Assembly: GCA_963763085.1 (NCBI GenBank)
Contig: CAVXNB010000004.1
Span: 1,240,001-1,304,000, forward strand
Reading direction: 5' to 3'
Origin: CAVXNB01 sp963763085
GTDB taxonomy: Bacteria; Actinomycetota; Acidimicrobiia; Acidimicrobiales; Bog-793
DNA length: 64,000 nt
Positions 17,359-25,592 of this stretch are shown piece by piece (positions within the stretch are counted from its first letter, which is position 1; each line of letters opens with the position of its first letter). The notes under the pieces are model-generated. The model was not told the origin of the DNA, searched no databases, and was given only the letters and a program-made list of their open reading frames with translations. Both the position numbers and the translations under genes were made by a program.

Positions 17359-18203
17359 AAGCTGTTGAGCCAAGTAGCGGTAAAGCTGTTGTTATAGAAC
17401 GGCGAAACGGTGGACAGATGGTACGTGCCTGTGCCGTCAATCATGCTGATCCCGCGCACAATCGAGCTTGAGCGAAATTCGTCCCACGCTGCAGCGCTCA
17501 AGTGAACGGTGCTGTAGTCGGAGAGGGGCATGATCCCTGTCGTCGCCATCGCGGGACGCTCTACGATCCATTCGACGCTGGAGTCATCGCAAATCGCGAC
17601 CGCACACGTTCGATGGGCAGTGAAGTTGCGGCCGGACGTGTGATCGATTACGGACAGTGTGTACGTCGCACCCCGATGACCCACAATTGCGTTCAATGAA
17701 TCGCCTGGTTGGACCTGTCGTTCTTCAACGCCGGCGCCTGGAAACATCTCGTACCAGGTGTAGTAGTAGGCCTGACCACGGAAGCAATCGGCATCCATGC
17801 CTGCCTGCTCGATGGTCTGGTCATTGAAGCCGTCGATACCGACCCACACACCGGTGGCCTGGTGTTCGTAGCTCGGGCATGTAACTGCGGGTACTGTCCA
17901 CCAGGCGCTGACCCGGGCGAACGTGCCATCCTTGGACGCACTCTTCGCATACCCGGACCAGTTGTAAGCCTGGAGTCCGTTGAATCGCTTGGTTACCGCA
18001 CGCCTTACGAGCGGACTCTGGTGATCGACGTTGAAGATCGCTGCGGCCGCGACTGCGGTCGTGACTGGTGCTGCCGTCGTCGGGGACACGCTGGACACGA
18101 GCGCTGCGGCGGCCGTGCCACACGTCGCGAGCGCGAGGGCCGCGACGACGCCGATCGTGAGAGCACTGCGGCTGCGGCCACGAAGGTTTCGGAATAGGGA
18201 CAT
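17355..18203 (-). CDS. Secreted G1-type (eqolisin-like) glutamic peptidase homologue
   Basis: A 282-residue exported protein. The signal peptide is basic MSLFRNLRGRSRS then a hydrophobic stretch to about residue 34. A threonine/alanine-rich linker follows, then the beta-rich G1 domain: NWSGYA (81-86), ARVSAWWTVP (96-105), GVWVGIDG (118-125), IEQAG with Gln133, YYYTWYEMFPG, and SVEWIVERP with Glu211. Gln133 and Glu211 are my candidates for the Gln/Glu catalytic pair known for eqolisins, which are acid endopeptidases best known from fungi. GAGGAG precedes the chosen ATG. Single gene. Peptidase activity is family inference; the protein could instead be a binding relative. Confidence 0.75.
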   Translation of the reverse strand: MSLFRNLRGRSRSALTIGVVAALALATCGTAAAALVSSVSPTTAAPVTTAVAAAAIFNVDHQSPLVRRAVTKRFNGLQAYNWSGYAKSASKDGTFARVSAWWTVPAVTCPSYEHQATGVWVGIDGFNDQTIEQAGMDADCFRGQAYYYTWYEMFPGAGVEERQVQPGDSLNAIVGHRGATYTLSVIDHTSGRNFTAHRTCAVAICDDSSVEWIVERPAMATTGIMPLSDYSTVHLSAAAWDEFRSSSIVRGISMIDGTGTYHLSTVSPFYNNSFTATWLNSF

Positions 18204-18564
18204 GACTCTGCTCCTCGCATTGATCAGCCGAGGCGTCAAGCCTGCTCCCGGGCGGCAACCTAAGCGGTCGTCCTTACCAAACGGGGCGTCCCTACTGATG
18301 ACAGTGCCTTAAACGTACACCCCATTGACAGGTCCGTGTCGCCGGGCTGCCCGGCACATCGGCACGTTGAGCGGTGCGCGGCGAATCTGGCAGATCCCCG
18401 GGGGCAACTCCGCCGGGGCCGGGTGGCAAACCTGTGAAACTCGATGGGGCGCTCCTTCTCGTCTGGAGTTCCGAAACAAGCAGATTCTCGATCGTGCACG
18501 TCGAGTCCGCATTCACTACCATCCAACTGATTCGGCGCTTCGCCGAGCAGAAAGGACTGACCGA
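18204..18564. other. Intergenic region, no gene supported
   Basis: This 361-base stretch separates the G1 peptidase gene and the DUF1269-type gene and must hold both divergent promoters. It contains a TTGACA at 18325-18330 without a matching -10 box, and a GC hairpin (GCCGGG-CTG-CCCGGC, 18341-18355) without a T-run. Short open frames on both strands have no supported start or family resemblance. Confidence 0.5.
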
Positions 18565-19056
18565 ATGCCTGACTTGATCGCTATCGGCTACGACGACACG
18601 ACCACTGCGTTGCAGGCTCTCGACGCTGCAGAGGCCATGGCCGCCGATCTCATCATCCAGCCGGACGCACTCGCCGCGATCATCCGCACCGAAGACGGCA
18701 AGTTCCGCACCATCACCAACCAGCACAGCGTCGGCAAAGGTGCTACCTGGGGAATGTTCTGGGGCGTCTTGTTCGGAATTCTCTTCTTCGTCCCGTTCCT
18801 CGGGCTCGCGCTCGGTGCGGCGTTTGGAGCGCTAGGGGGCAAGCTTGGCAAGACCACGATCGACAAAGCGTTCCAAGAACAGGTCCGCGCCCAGGTCAAG
18901 CCGGGAACCTCTTGCTTGTTCATGATCGTCGAGCAGATAACAACCGATAAGGCTCTCGAACGGCTCTCCCAATTCGGTGGCCACGTGATCAAGACGTCGC
19001 TCAGCAAGGAGCAGGAAGAAGAGATCCAGAGAGAGCTGCACGGGGCAACCAGCTAG
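18565..19056 (+). CDS. DUF1269-type membrane protein
   Basis: A 163-residue protein that begins MPDLIAIGYDDTTTALQALD, contains one glycine- and phenylalanine-rich hydrophobic region (GATWGMFWGVLFGILFFVPF, continuing into LALGAAFGALGG; about residues 57-92), and ends with a soluble segment CLFMIVEQITTDKALERL. This is the layout of DUF1269 (TM_1266-like) proteins: a ferredoxin-like alpha/beta domain interrupted by a membrane-active glycine-rich hairpin. Function unknown in the family. AAGGA lies before the ATG. Single gene upstream of the SRPBCC gene in the same direction. Confidence 0.85.
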   Translation: MPDLIAIGYDDTTTALQALDAAEAMAADLIIQPDALAAIIRTEDGKFRTITNQHSVGKGATWGMFWGVLFGILFFVPFLGLALGAAFGALGGKLGKTTIDKAFQEQVRAQVKPGTSCLFMIVEQITTDKALERLSQFGGHVIKTSLSKEQEEEIQRELHGATS

Positions 19057-19145
19057 CGATTTCGAGCGACACCGCGCTGAGCTGGCGAGGAATTCGATGG
19101 GGGTCGTCTGGTCCGACGGCCCCCATGCGCGGCTTAGGGTATGCC

Positions 19146-19607
19146 ATGCGGGCTGCAGTCACTCTGCACATCGACGCTCCGCCGGACAGGGTCTGGGAGT
19201 TAGTGAGTGACATCACCAAAATGGGCGAATACAGCCCGGAGGTGATCGAGGCCGAGTGGACCCGGGGCGCCACCGGACCGGAAGTCGGTGCGCGCTACCG
19301 GGGACACGTGAGGCGCAACGAGAAATGGCCCCTCCTGTATTGGACCACTTGCGAGATTACCGAGTGCCAACCGGGCAAGGTTTTCGAGTTCGCCGTCTTA
19401 ATGGGCGACAAACCGGTCAACACTTGGCGTTACGAGTTCCGCCGGATGGACGACGGTGGCACCGAGGTGACCGAGTCATTCGACCTCGGCGACAACCTCT
19501 TCACCAAGATCTGGCGCCCACTCGGCGGATTTCTGCGGGAGCGCCGCAACCGGCGCGACATGCTCACCACTCTCAAGCGCGTCAAGGAAGTGGCCGAGGG
19601 ATCGTAG
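19146..19607 (+). CDS. SRPBCC (START-like) family protein
   Basis: A 153-residue protein with the polyketide-cyclase/START-like fold. It begins MRAAVTLHIDAPPDRVWELVSDI, the usual first strand and helix, followed by GARYRGHVRRNEKWPLLYWTTCEITE and WRYEFRRMDDGGTEVTESFDL, and ends in the long C-terminal helix LRERRNRRDMLTTLKRVKEVAE. Members bind hydrophobic ligands or catalyse cyclisations. Ligand unknown. It converges with the TetR gene, with 30 bases between stops. The start was chosen at the second ATG because the family begins there. Confidence 0.85.
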   Translation: MRAAVTLHIDAPPDRVWELVSDITKMGEYSPEVIEAEWTRGATGPEVGARYRGHVRRNEKWPLLYWTTCEITECQPGKVFEFAVLMGDKPVNTWRYEFRRMDDGGTEVTESFDLGDNLFTKIWRPLGGFLRERRNRRDMLTTLKRVKEVAEGS

Positions 19608-19637
19608 AGAGCCCGGCTCATGCTCAAGTTGCGGGAG

Positions 19638-20204
19638 TCATTCCCCGGCGGTAACGACTTTCAGCTCGTCGCGCGACTCTCTGATGAGTGTCGGCAAGTC
19701 TCGCTGATTGGCCTCGCCGACCCAGAGTTCAAACGCGACCCTGAAGACAGCGATCCCTGCCTCGGCGGTCAGACTCGCCGCTGGATCTTTGACTCCACGC
19801 CGGCGCAGCGCGTCTGCGAGCGCCGCGGCGAGTGACGCGAGCTTGATCAACTCGCGCTCTTGAAGTTCAACGTTCGCGGTGATGACGGCTTGGCGCTGCC
19901 GGGCGTATTCGCGGCGCCCCTGGAGGACGGTGCCGGCCGCCTCGAGAGCCGCGACGATCGCGTCGAGCGGCGCCGCGGAATCAGGTGCGCCGGCGACGGT
20001 GCTCACGAGGAGCTCCTGCAATGTTGCAGCGCCCCCGAAGAGAACCTCGCGCTTGTCGGCGAAATGCCGGAAGAATGTTCGCTCCGTCAATCCAGCGCGC
20101 TCGGCGATCTCCGCAACGGTGGTGTTGTCGAAGCCACGCTCGCCGTAGAGGGCGAGGGCTGCCTGCTCGAGCCTGCCGCGGCTGTCCGGCTCCCAACGCG
20201 CCAT
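19638..20204 (-). CDS. TetR-family transcriptional regulator
   Basis: A 188-residue regulator. The N-terminal helix-turn-helix is AALALYGERGFDNTTVAEIAERAGLTERTFFRHFADKREVL (about residues 13-53), followed by a variable ligand-binding domain of about 130 residues. It is divergent from the NAD-dependent epimerase gene. Two quasi-palindromic sites lie 18-67 bases upstream of its start, so it most likely represses both itself and the epimerase. The start MARWEPDSRGR is the usual family length; an upstream in-frame region rich in Met would enter the operators and is rejected. Confidence 0.9.
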   Translation of the reverse strand: MARWEPDSRGRLEQAALALYGERGFDNTTVAEIAERAGLTERTFFRHFADKREVLFGGAATLQELLVSTVAGAPDSAAPLDAIVAALEAAGTVLQGRREYARQRQAVITANVELQERELIKLASLAAALADALRRRGVKDPAASLTAEAGIAVFRVAFELWVGEANQRDLPTLIRESRDELKVVTAGE

Positions 20205-20221
20205 GTTCCAATCGTAGTAGA

Positions 20222-20271
20222 TGATGACAGCGACTGACATCTCTGTTAGGGTGATGGCAGTAACTGACATC
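20222..20271. promoter_or_regulatory. Two tandem quasi-palindromic operators (TetR candidate)
   Basis: Sites at 20222-20241 and 20252-20271 share 17 of 20 bases (TGATGRCAGYRACTGACATC) and repeat every 30 bases. Each is itself a near-palindrome GATGNCAG-N3-CTGNCATC. They lie in the 117-base spacer between the divergent tetR and epimerase genes. Same-face spacing suggests two regulator dimers. Binding by the adjacent TetR protein is inferred. Confidence 0.7.
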
Positions 20272-20321
20272 GACCCTTGCCTCGAGAAACACCGGGGACT
20301 CAAAGAACAGGAGGCGTCATC

Positions 20322-21245
20322 ATGCGCATTTTCGTCACGGGGGCCTCGGGCTGGATTGGCTCTGCCGTGGTACCCGAACTCATCGGCGCCGGCCATCAAG
20401 TTACCGGGCTCGCCCGATCGGATGACTCTGCCGACGCCCTCACCGCTGCCGGGGCAAAGGTCCATCGCGGCACTCTCGATGATCTCGACGGCTTGCGGAG
20501 TGCAGCTGACGCGTCGGACGGAGTAATCCATCTCGCGTTCAAACACGACCTCGCATTTTCGGGGAGGTTCCAGGACGCCGCCGATGCGGATCGCCACGCG
20601 GTCGAGGCCCTCGGCGACGCGCTTGCGGGTTCTGATCGACCTTTCGCAATCGCCTCCGGCACGCTCGGGCTCGCCCCGGGGCGGGTGGGGACCGAGCGGG
20701 ACGGGCACGGTAACGACCTGGCCGTGGCCGCTCTTCGCAGCGGCCCGCAGACTCGTGCGGCCACCGCTGAGCTCGTGCTGTCGCTGGCCGCCCGCGGCGT
20801 CCGATCGTCCGTCGTGCGACTCTCTCCGACGGTTCACGGGGACGGCGACAACGGCTTCATGGCTTACGTCGTGGGCATCGCCAGGGCAAAGGGCGTCTCG
20901 GGCTACATCGGCGACGGGGCCAACCGCTGGCCCGCGGTGCACAGGCTCGATGCGGCGCATCTTTTCCGGCTGACGGTTGAAAAGGCCACTCCAGGATCGA
21001 CGCTCCACGCGGTCGCGGAAGAGGGCGTACCGATTCGCCGGGTCGCTGAGGTAATCGGCGGGCAACTCGGTCTCCCGGTGGTCTCCATCTCCGCCGAGGA
21101 CTCAAGCGAGCACTTTGGCTTCCTTGCGGGCTACCTGGCCATGGACAGTCCAGCCTCGAGCGCGTTGACTCGCGATCTGCTGGGCTGGGAGCCCACACAC
21201 CCCGGTCTCATCGAGGATCTCGAACAGGGCCACTATTTCGCTTAG
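20322..21245 (+). CDS. NAD-dependent epimerase/dehydratase family protein
   Basis: A 307-residue extended-SDR protein. The N-terminal Rossmann motif is VTGASGWIGSAV (about residues 5-16). GVIHLAFKHD is the second nucleotide-contact strand, and later segments ASGTLGLAPG and VRLSPTVHGDGDNGFM are typical. The usual YxxxK is not obvious, as in many atypical extended SDRs that act as NmrA-like or carbonyl reductases. AGGAGG precedes the ATG. It is divergent from the TetR gene and presumably repressed by it until an inducer, perhaps the substrate, is present. Substrate unknown. Confidence 0.85.
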   Translation: MRIFVTGASGWIGSAVVPELIGAGHQVTGLARSDDSADALTAAGAKVHRGTLDDLDGLRSAADASDGVIHLAFKHDLAFSGRFQDAADADRHAVEALGDALAGSDRPFAIASGTLGLAPGRVGTERDGHGNDLAVAALRSGPQTRAATAELVLSLAARGVRSSVVRLSPTVHGDGDNGFMAYVVGIARAKGVSGYIGDGANRWPAVHRLDAAHLFRLTVEKATPGSTLHAVAEEGVPIRRVAEVIGGQLGLPVVSISAEDSSEHFGFLAGYLAMDSPASSALTRDLLGWEPTHPGLIEDLEQGHYFA

Positions 21246-21273
21246 AGAAGGCGGCGGCCCGGGTTCGCGACTC

Positions 21274-21939
21274 CTAGCGCGGGTCCTCCCTATCCAGGTA
21301 CCAATGACGGACGACGCTGGCAAACCACTCGTTCTCGTTGGCGGCGTACCGATTGATCGCGAAACGGCTGATCGTTCTCTGCCCACCCTCTTGATCGCTG
21401 TAGAGCAGGTCGATGATCAGCGGGTTTGGTCCGGCGATGGCAACTTCAACCGGGGACCGATAGGGGTCGTCAGCTGTCCTGATGGCTCCGTGCCAGAAGC
21501 TGAGGTCGCCGGGGGGCGAATACAGATCTCGGGTCTGCGGGCGGAACGTGTCTGGATCGGGACGAACCCTGACTGGATCAGCCCTCATCTCCTCGAGCGA
21601 AACGTTGGGTCGGAGGAGCTCGGCAACATCGACCCTCCAGCCGTGCAGGACGGCAATGCCGGATCCCACATTCTGCAATGAGAGGGCCAAATAGATGACG
21701 CCGTCCTTCTTCTCCACGACAGCGCGGCCATTTGGCAACAGCGCCCAGTGGTCATCGCCCCAACGGATCTTCTGGACTGACTCGCTGGAACGGGAAGCGA
21801 AGAGGACCGGGCGCAGGCCGACATTGAGAGCGCGCTCGGCGTTACGGCCAGCCCGGTTGGCTGAACGGACCGAGGCGAAGGTGGCCACCGCCAGAACCAG
21901 TGTTCCCCCAGCCGTCGCCACTGAGGCCCAGTCGGTCAC
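21274..21939 (-). CDS. Hypothetical protein with N-terminal membrane anchor
   Basis: A 221-residue protein of unknown function. One hydrophobic segment (about residues 5-25, VATAGGTLVLAVATFASVRS) precedes a soluble domain with SLQNVGSGIAVLHGWRVDV (about 90-108) and a C-terminal FAINRYAANENEWFASVVRHWYLDREDP. The NVGxGxA pattern occurs in small membrane-anchored proteins of actinobacteria whose role is not known. It starts with GTG and is transcribed alone, converging with the epimerase gene. No function proposed. Confidence 0.7.
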   Translation of the reverse strand: MTDWASVATAGGTLVLAVATFASVRSANRAGRNAERALNVGLRPVLFASRSSESVQKIRWGDDHWALLPNGRAVVEKKDGVIYLALSLQNVGSGIAVLHGWRVDVAELLRPNVSLEEMRADPVRVRPDPDTFRPQTRDLYSPPGDLSFWHGAIRTADDPYRSPVEVAIAGPNPLIIDLLYSDQEGGQRTISRFAINRYAANENEWFASVVRHWYLDREDPR

Positions 21940-22008
21940 GGCGCAAGGTTACGGCTCAGCGCCGCTTGACCTTGACCCCGTGTCAAGCCCGGAAGATGCA
22001 CCCGGGCC

Positions 22009-22857
22009 TCAGCCCATCTCGAGCGGTATCGACCCCGTCGGAACTGGGAAGGCGTGGTTCAACTCCGAGTGATCCTGTTCCGTGAGGTGAATCTCGACGG
22101 CACCCCGGTTCTCCTGCACATGATTTGATGAGCCGGCTTCAGGGATGGCGATCAGCCCGTCCCGGCTGACGATCCATGCGAGTGCGACCTGAGCGGGAGT
22201 TGCCCCGTGTCGTTCCGCAATTTTGGCGAGCGCGGGATGGCCCAGCATCCGGCCCTGCTCGATCGGCGTGTACGCCATCACCGGCACCTTGAATTGCCGG
22301 CACCAGGGGAGCACGTCGAGTTCGATTCCGCGGTGCCTCAGGTTGTAGAGGAGCTGGTCGGTCGCGAGGGACCTGCCGTTAGGAAGCTGGACGAGCTCAT
22401 CGAGGTCCGCGAGGGCGAGGTTGCTGACGCCCCAGTTGCGGATCGCGCCCGCCTCCTGCAGATCGGTGAACGCCTCCACGGTCTCCGAGAGAGGCACCGT
22501 TCCCCGCCAGTGCAGCAAGTACAGGTCCAACCAGTCAGTCTTGAGTCGACTCAGGCTGGCGTGGCACGCCGCTCGAGTCCCTTGTCTGGTGGCATGCGAC
22601 GGCAGGACCTTGCTCACGAGGAAGACGTCCTGCCGCCGGCCCGCGATCGCTCTGCCGATCAACTCCTCCGAACGCCCGTTGCCGTACATCTCGGCGGTGT
22701 CGATGAGGTTCATGCCGAGATCGATGCCGAGCCGCAAGGCGGCCATCTCGTCCTCGGGTGGTCGCCTGCCTTGCCCGAAGTGCCATGTCCCTTGGCCCAG
22801 CACTGGAACCTCGACGCCCGAGGGAAGTTCGGTCTTGCGCATGTCGGCGAGTCCCAT
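22009..22857 (-). CDS. Aldo-keto reductase
   Basis: A 282-residue NADPH-dependent oxidoreductase with the (beta/alpha)8 fold. Motifs: LGQGTWHFGQG near the N terminus, GMNLIDTAEMYGNGRSEELIG with the catalytic Asp and Tyr (about residues 48-68), LVSKVLPSHA with the catalytic Lys, DLYLLHWRG with the His, and a C-terminal IPEAGSSNHVQEN for cofactor phosphate binding. It resembles the YeaE/DkgB-like group acting on small carbonyls. AGGGAG precedes the chosen ATG. It faces the flavin oxidoreductase gene across a 374-base region with strong palindromic structure, so joint redox-responsive control is plausible. Confidence 0.93.
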   Translation of the reverse strand: MGLADMRKTELPSGVEVPVLGQGTWHFGQGRRPPEDEMAALRLGIDLGMNLIDTAEMYGNGRSEELIGRAIAGRRQDVFLVSKVLPSHATRQGTRAACHASLSRLKTDWLDLYLLHWRGTVPLSETVEAFTDLQEAGAIRNWGVSNLALADLDELVQLPNGRSLATDQLLYNLRHRGIELDVLPWCRQFKVPVMAYTPIEQGRMLGHPALAKIAERHGATPAQVALAWIVSRDGLIAIPEAGSSNHVQENRGAVEIHLTEQDHSELNHAFPVPTGSIPLEMG

Positions 22858-22990
22858 TGCGTTCTCCCTTCGGGGGCGGGTGGTGGGTCGGGTGGTTGAC
22901 CCCGTCGACAGTAGTTTCGGCCGTCGTGCGACACGCCGCGATTTGCGTTGAGCCGGCGCTGGGGGGGCCGGCAAGAGTGAATTCACGCCA

Positions 22991-23044
22991 AACTTGCCTT
23001 CCTTAATGGTTGCGACCGGTCGCAATCTTCTTTGGAGGCAAGTT
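22991..23044. promoter_or_regulatory. 54-base interrupted palindrome with a perfect 16-base core
   Basis: The perfect palindrome TTGCGACCGGTCGCAA (23010-23025) is centred exactly within outer arms AACTTGCC (22991-22998) and GGCAAGTT (23037-23044). It lies in the divergent region between the aldo-keto reductase and flavin oxidoreductase genes, 134 bases from the former. Shared symmetry suggests an operator for one or two regulator dimers, or a cruciform or RNA hairpin. Confidence 0.55.
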
Positions 23045-23086
23045 GCGAATGAATTTGAATATGCCCGAGCCGCGGCACCCGGCCGC

Positions 23087-23154
23087 CACGGCTGGCGCGG
23101 CCCGGCACCGGCCGCCACCAACCGGCACGGCTGGCGCGGCCCGGCACCGGCCGC
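23087..23154. repeat. GC-rich 39-base tandem repeat
   Basis: A 29-base block starting CACGGCTGGCGCGG occurs at 23087-23115 and again at 23126-23154, a 39-base period with only about two copies. It lies 78 bases upstream of the flavin oxidoreductase start. No protein is supported here, and the rest of the 374-base spacer between the flanking genes holds the palindrome at 22991-23044 and nothing else recognisable. Confidence 0.75.
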
Positions 23155-23231
23155 GACACCCCTCCCGCCAAAGAGCGCCGAGCTGCGCAAGGCGTCATTA
23201 TGAACCCGGGAAACCAACAAGGGAGGTCCAG

Positions 23232-24614
23232 ATGAGCAACACCGACGCGAGCACCGACTACGACGTCATCGTCATGGGCGGCGGCGCACCGGGCGAGCAC
23301 TGCGCCGGCGCACTGGCGGAGGGCGGCCTGCGGGTCGCCGTCGTCGAGCGCGAGCTCGTGGGCGGTGAGTGTTCCTACTGGGCGTGCATCCCGTCCAAGA
23401 CCCTGCTGCGGCCAGGTGAGGCTGTGCACGGCGCCCGCGAGGCCGCCGCGACCGCGCAGGTCGACGTCAAAGCGGCGCTTGCCTGGCGCGACGTCATGGT
23501 CTCGAACTACTCCGACTCTGGCCAGGTGAGCTGGCTGACGGACAGGGGTATCGAACTGCTTCGCGGCCAGGGCAAGCTCGCCGGCGTGGGCGTGGTCGAG
23601 GTGGACGGCGTTCGCCATACGGCCCGGCACGTCGTCGTCGCGACGGGCGCTGATCCGACCGTGCCGCCCGTTCCGGGCCTGCGGGAACTCGAGGGCATCT
23701 GGGGCACCCGGGAGGCGACGAGCATGAAGGTCGTTCCGCGCCGCCTGCTCGTGATGGGCGGTGGAGCCGCCGGAGTCGAGCTGGCCCAAGTCGTGCATCG
23801 TCTCGGTGGCGAGGTGGTACTCGTCGAGGCCGCAGAGCGGGTGATCGCTCACGAGGCCGCCCCATTGGGCGACGCTCTCGGTGAGGCCCTACGACGCGAC
23901 GGCATCGAGCTCGTGCTCGGCGTGCAGGCCACTGCCGCCCGACGCGAAGGCGCCGACTTCGTCCTCGGGCTCGGCCCCGATCGCGAGCTGCGCGGCGATC
24001 ACTTGCTCGTCTGCACGGGACGGCACCCGCGCGTATCGGGAATCGGCCTGGAGACCGTTGGCATCGACGCCGCCGCTGACACCCATGGCATCCGGGTCGA
24101 CCCGTACCTGCGGGCCGGCGAGCGCTTGTGGGCGATTGGCGACGTCAACGGCATCTGGCCGCTGACCCACGTCGGCGAGTACGAGGGTGACGTCGTGGCG
24201 GCGAACATCCTCGGCGAGGCGAGAGTGGCGAACTACGACGCCGTGCCGCGGGTCGTCTACACCGACCCTCAGGCCGCGGCCGTCGGCGCAGTCGAGGCCC
24301 AGTTCAGCGGCACCGCCCCGCTGTCAGGGATCCCCAAGACCGCCACCTACACCCACGACTACGCCGAGTCCAACGGCTTCATGACCCTGCTCAGCGACGG
24401 CGAGCGACTGACCGGTGCCTACGCACTCGGCCCTGAGGCCGGCGAATGGATGCAACAGGCCACCCTGGCCATCCGCGCCCGTGTCCCGCTCGAGGTGTTG
24501 AGCGACACCATTCAGCCCTTCCCGAGCTTCTCGGGGATTTACGCCGATGCGCTGAAGGCGCTCCGCGGCGAGATCATGGCCGCCCCCCAGGCGATCAAGG
24601 CGGGATCGACATGA
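23232..24614 (+). CDS. FAD-dependent pyridine nucleotide-disulfide oxidoreductase (Lpd/MerA-like)
   Basis: A 460-residue flavoprotein. The FAD motif is VIVMGGGAPGEHCAG (about residues 13-27). The redox disulfide is in GGECSYWACIPSKTLL (CxxxxC, about 45-60), the NAD(P) motif is RRLLVMGGGAAGVELAQV (about 172-189), and the second FAD motif is LWAIGDVNGIWPLTHVGEYEG. The C-terminal dimer domain is present, but the HPTxxE active-site base of lipoamide, glutathione and mercuric reductases is replaced by QPFPSFSGIY, so the partner substrate is uncertain. GGGAGG precedes the ATG. The SDR gene follows after 31 bases. Confidence 0.9.
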   Translation: MSNTDASTDYDVIVMGGGAPGEHCAGALAEGGLRVAVVERELVGGECSYWACIPSKTLLRPGEAVHGAREAAATAQVDVKAALAWRDVMVSNYSDSGQVSWLTDRGIELLRGQGKLAGVGVVEVDGVRHTARHVVVATGADPTVPPVPGLRELEGIWGTREATSMKVVPRRLLVMGGGAAGVELAQVVHRLGGEVVLVEAAERVIAHEAAPLGDALGEALRRDGIELVLGVQATAARREGADFVLGLGPDRELRGDHLLVCTGRHPRVSGIGLETVGIDAAADTHGIRVDPYLRAGERLWAIGDVNGIWPLTHVGEYEGDVVAANILGEARVANYDAVPRVVYTDPQAAAVGAVEAQFSGTAPLSGIPKTATYTHDYAESNGFMTLLSDGERLTGAYALGPEAGEWMQQATLAIRARVPLEVLSDTIQPFPSFSGIYADALKALRGEIMAAPQAIKAGST

Positions 24615-24645
24615 CGAGCGACGATGGTCCAGCGGGAGGACGGTC

Positions 24646-25359
24646 ATGAAGGACAAGCAACAGCGGGTCGCCGTCATCACCGGAGGATCGCAGGGGATTG
24701 GCGCAGGACTCGTTGCCGGCTACCGCCGGCAAGGGTGGGCGGTCGTGGCCAACTCCCGAACGATCAAGCCTTCCGACGACCGGGACGTGCTCACCGTTGA
24801 CGGAGACATCTCAGAGGCTGCAACCGTCGACCGAGTCATCAGCGGAGCACTCGAACGTTTCGGCCGCATCGACACCCTCGCCAACATTGCCGGTGTCTTC
24901 ATCTCGAAACCGTTCACCGACTACACCGCCGAAGACTACGCATTCGTCGTCGGCGTCAACCTGACGGGGTTCTTCGGACTGACTCAGCGAGTTGTCGCCG
25001 AGATGCTGAAGCAGAACGGCGGCCACATCGTGAACGTCACGACGACCCTCGTCGATTCTGCGAGCTCGGATGTGCCATCGGTCTTGACTTCGCTGACCAA
25101 GGGCGGCGTCGCTGCGGCCACACGATCACTCGCGATCGAGTACGCGTCTCGTGGAATCCGGGTCAACGCTGTCTCGCCGGGCATCATCCAGACGCCGAGC
25201 AATCCACCGGAGAGCTACGACGCACTCACCCGCCTAGAGCCGATCGGTCGAGTCGGTCAGATCAGCGACATCGTCGACGGGATCCTCTTTCTGGAGGCGT
25301 CGCCCTTCATCACCGGCGAGATTCTGCACATCGACGGTGGCCAGTCGGCCGGCCACTGA
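24646..25359 (+). CDS. SDR-family protein with altered active site
   Basis: A 237-residue classical short-chain dehydrogenase fold. The cofactor motif is TGGSQGIGAGL (about residues 13-23), followed by NIAGVF (the NNAG position) and HIVNVTTTLVD with the Ser position occupied by Thr. The active-site segment reads VLTSLTKGG, so the YxxxK lysine is kept but the catalytic Tyr is Thr. The C-terminal ITGEILHIDGGQSAGH is standard. A conventional hydride-transfer mechanism is therefore doubtful; dinucleotide binding is likely intact. Co-directional with, and 31 bases after, the flavin oxidoreductase gene, so probably one operon. Confidence 0.88.
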   Translation: MKDKQQRVAVITGGSQGIGAGLVAGYRRQGWAVVANSRTIKPSDDRDVLTVDGDISEAATVDRVISGALERFGRIDTLANIAGVFISKPFTDYTAEDYAFVVGVNLTGFFGLTQRVVAEMLKQNGGHIVNVTTTLVDSASSDVPSVLTSLTKGGVAAATRSLAIEYASRGIRVNAVSPGIIQTPSNPPESYDALTRLEPIGRVGQISDIVDGILFLEASPFITGEILHIDGGQSAGH

Positions 25360-25497
25360 TGAGCGCGACTCCCATCGCCGACTGCGCCTTGCTGTCTGTT
25401 TGTCATTCCGCTGCGCTGGTGAGCCGCGGCGGGTCGATCGACTCGTTGTGCTTCCCCCGTTTCGACGAAGGCTGACGCAGCGCGCCAGCCCTGGCCG

Positions 25498-25509
25498 GGG
25501 GTTAACCCC
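25498..25509. promoter_or_regulatory. 12-base palindrome GGGGTTAACCCC
   Basis: Perfect palindrome in the 233-base spacer before the second DesK-type kinase gene, 84 bases from its ATG. It could be an operator for that operon. No other support. Confidence 0.3.
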
Positions 25510-25592
25510 AGCTGCGAGAGACCTGGCAGCGGTATAGGCACGGCTGGACCGGTAGAGCACACTGGGTTCATGCTCGTGGCAGGTTTGATGAG

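Noticed and set aside
17356..17360. Rho-independent terminator between the LuxR regulator and the G1 peptidase
   Set aside because: No stem-loop with a T-run was found; the region instead carries a possible gene remnant.
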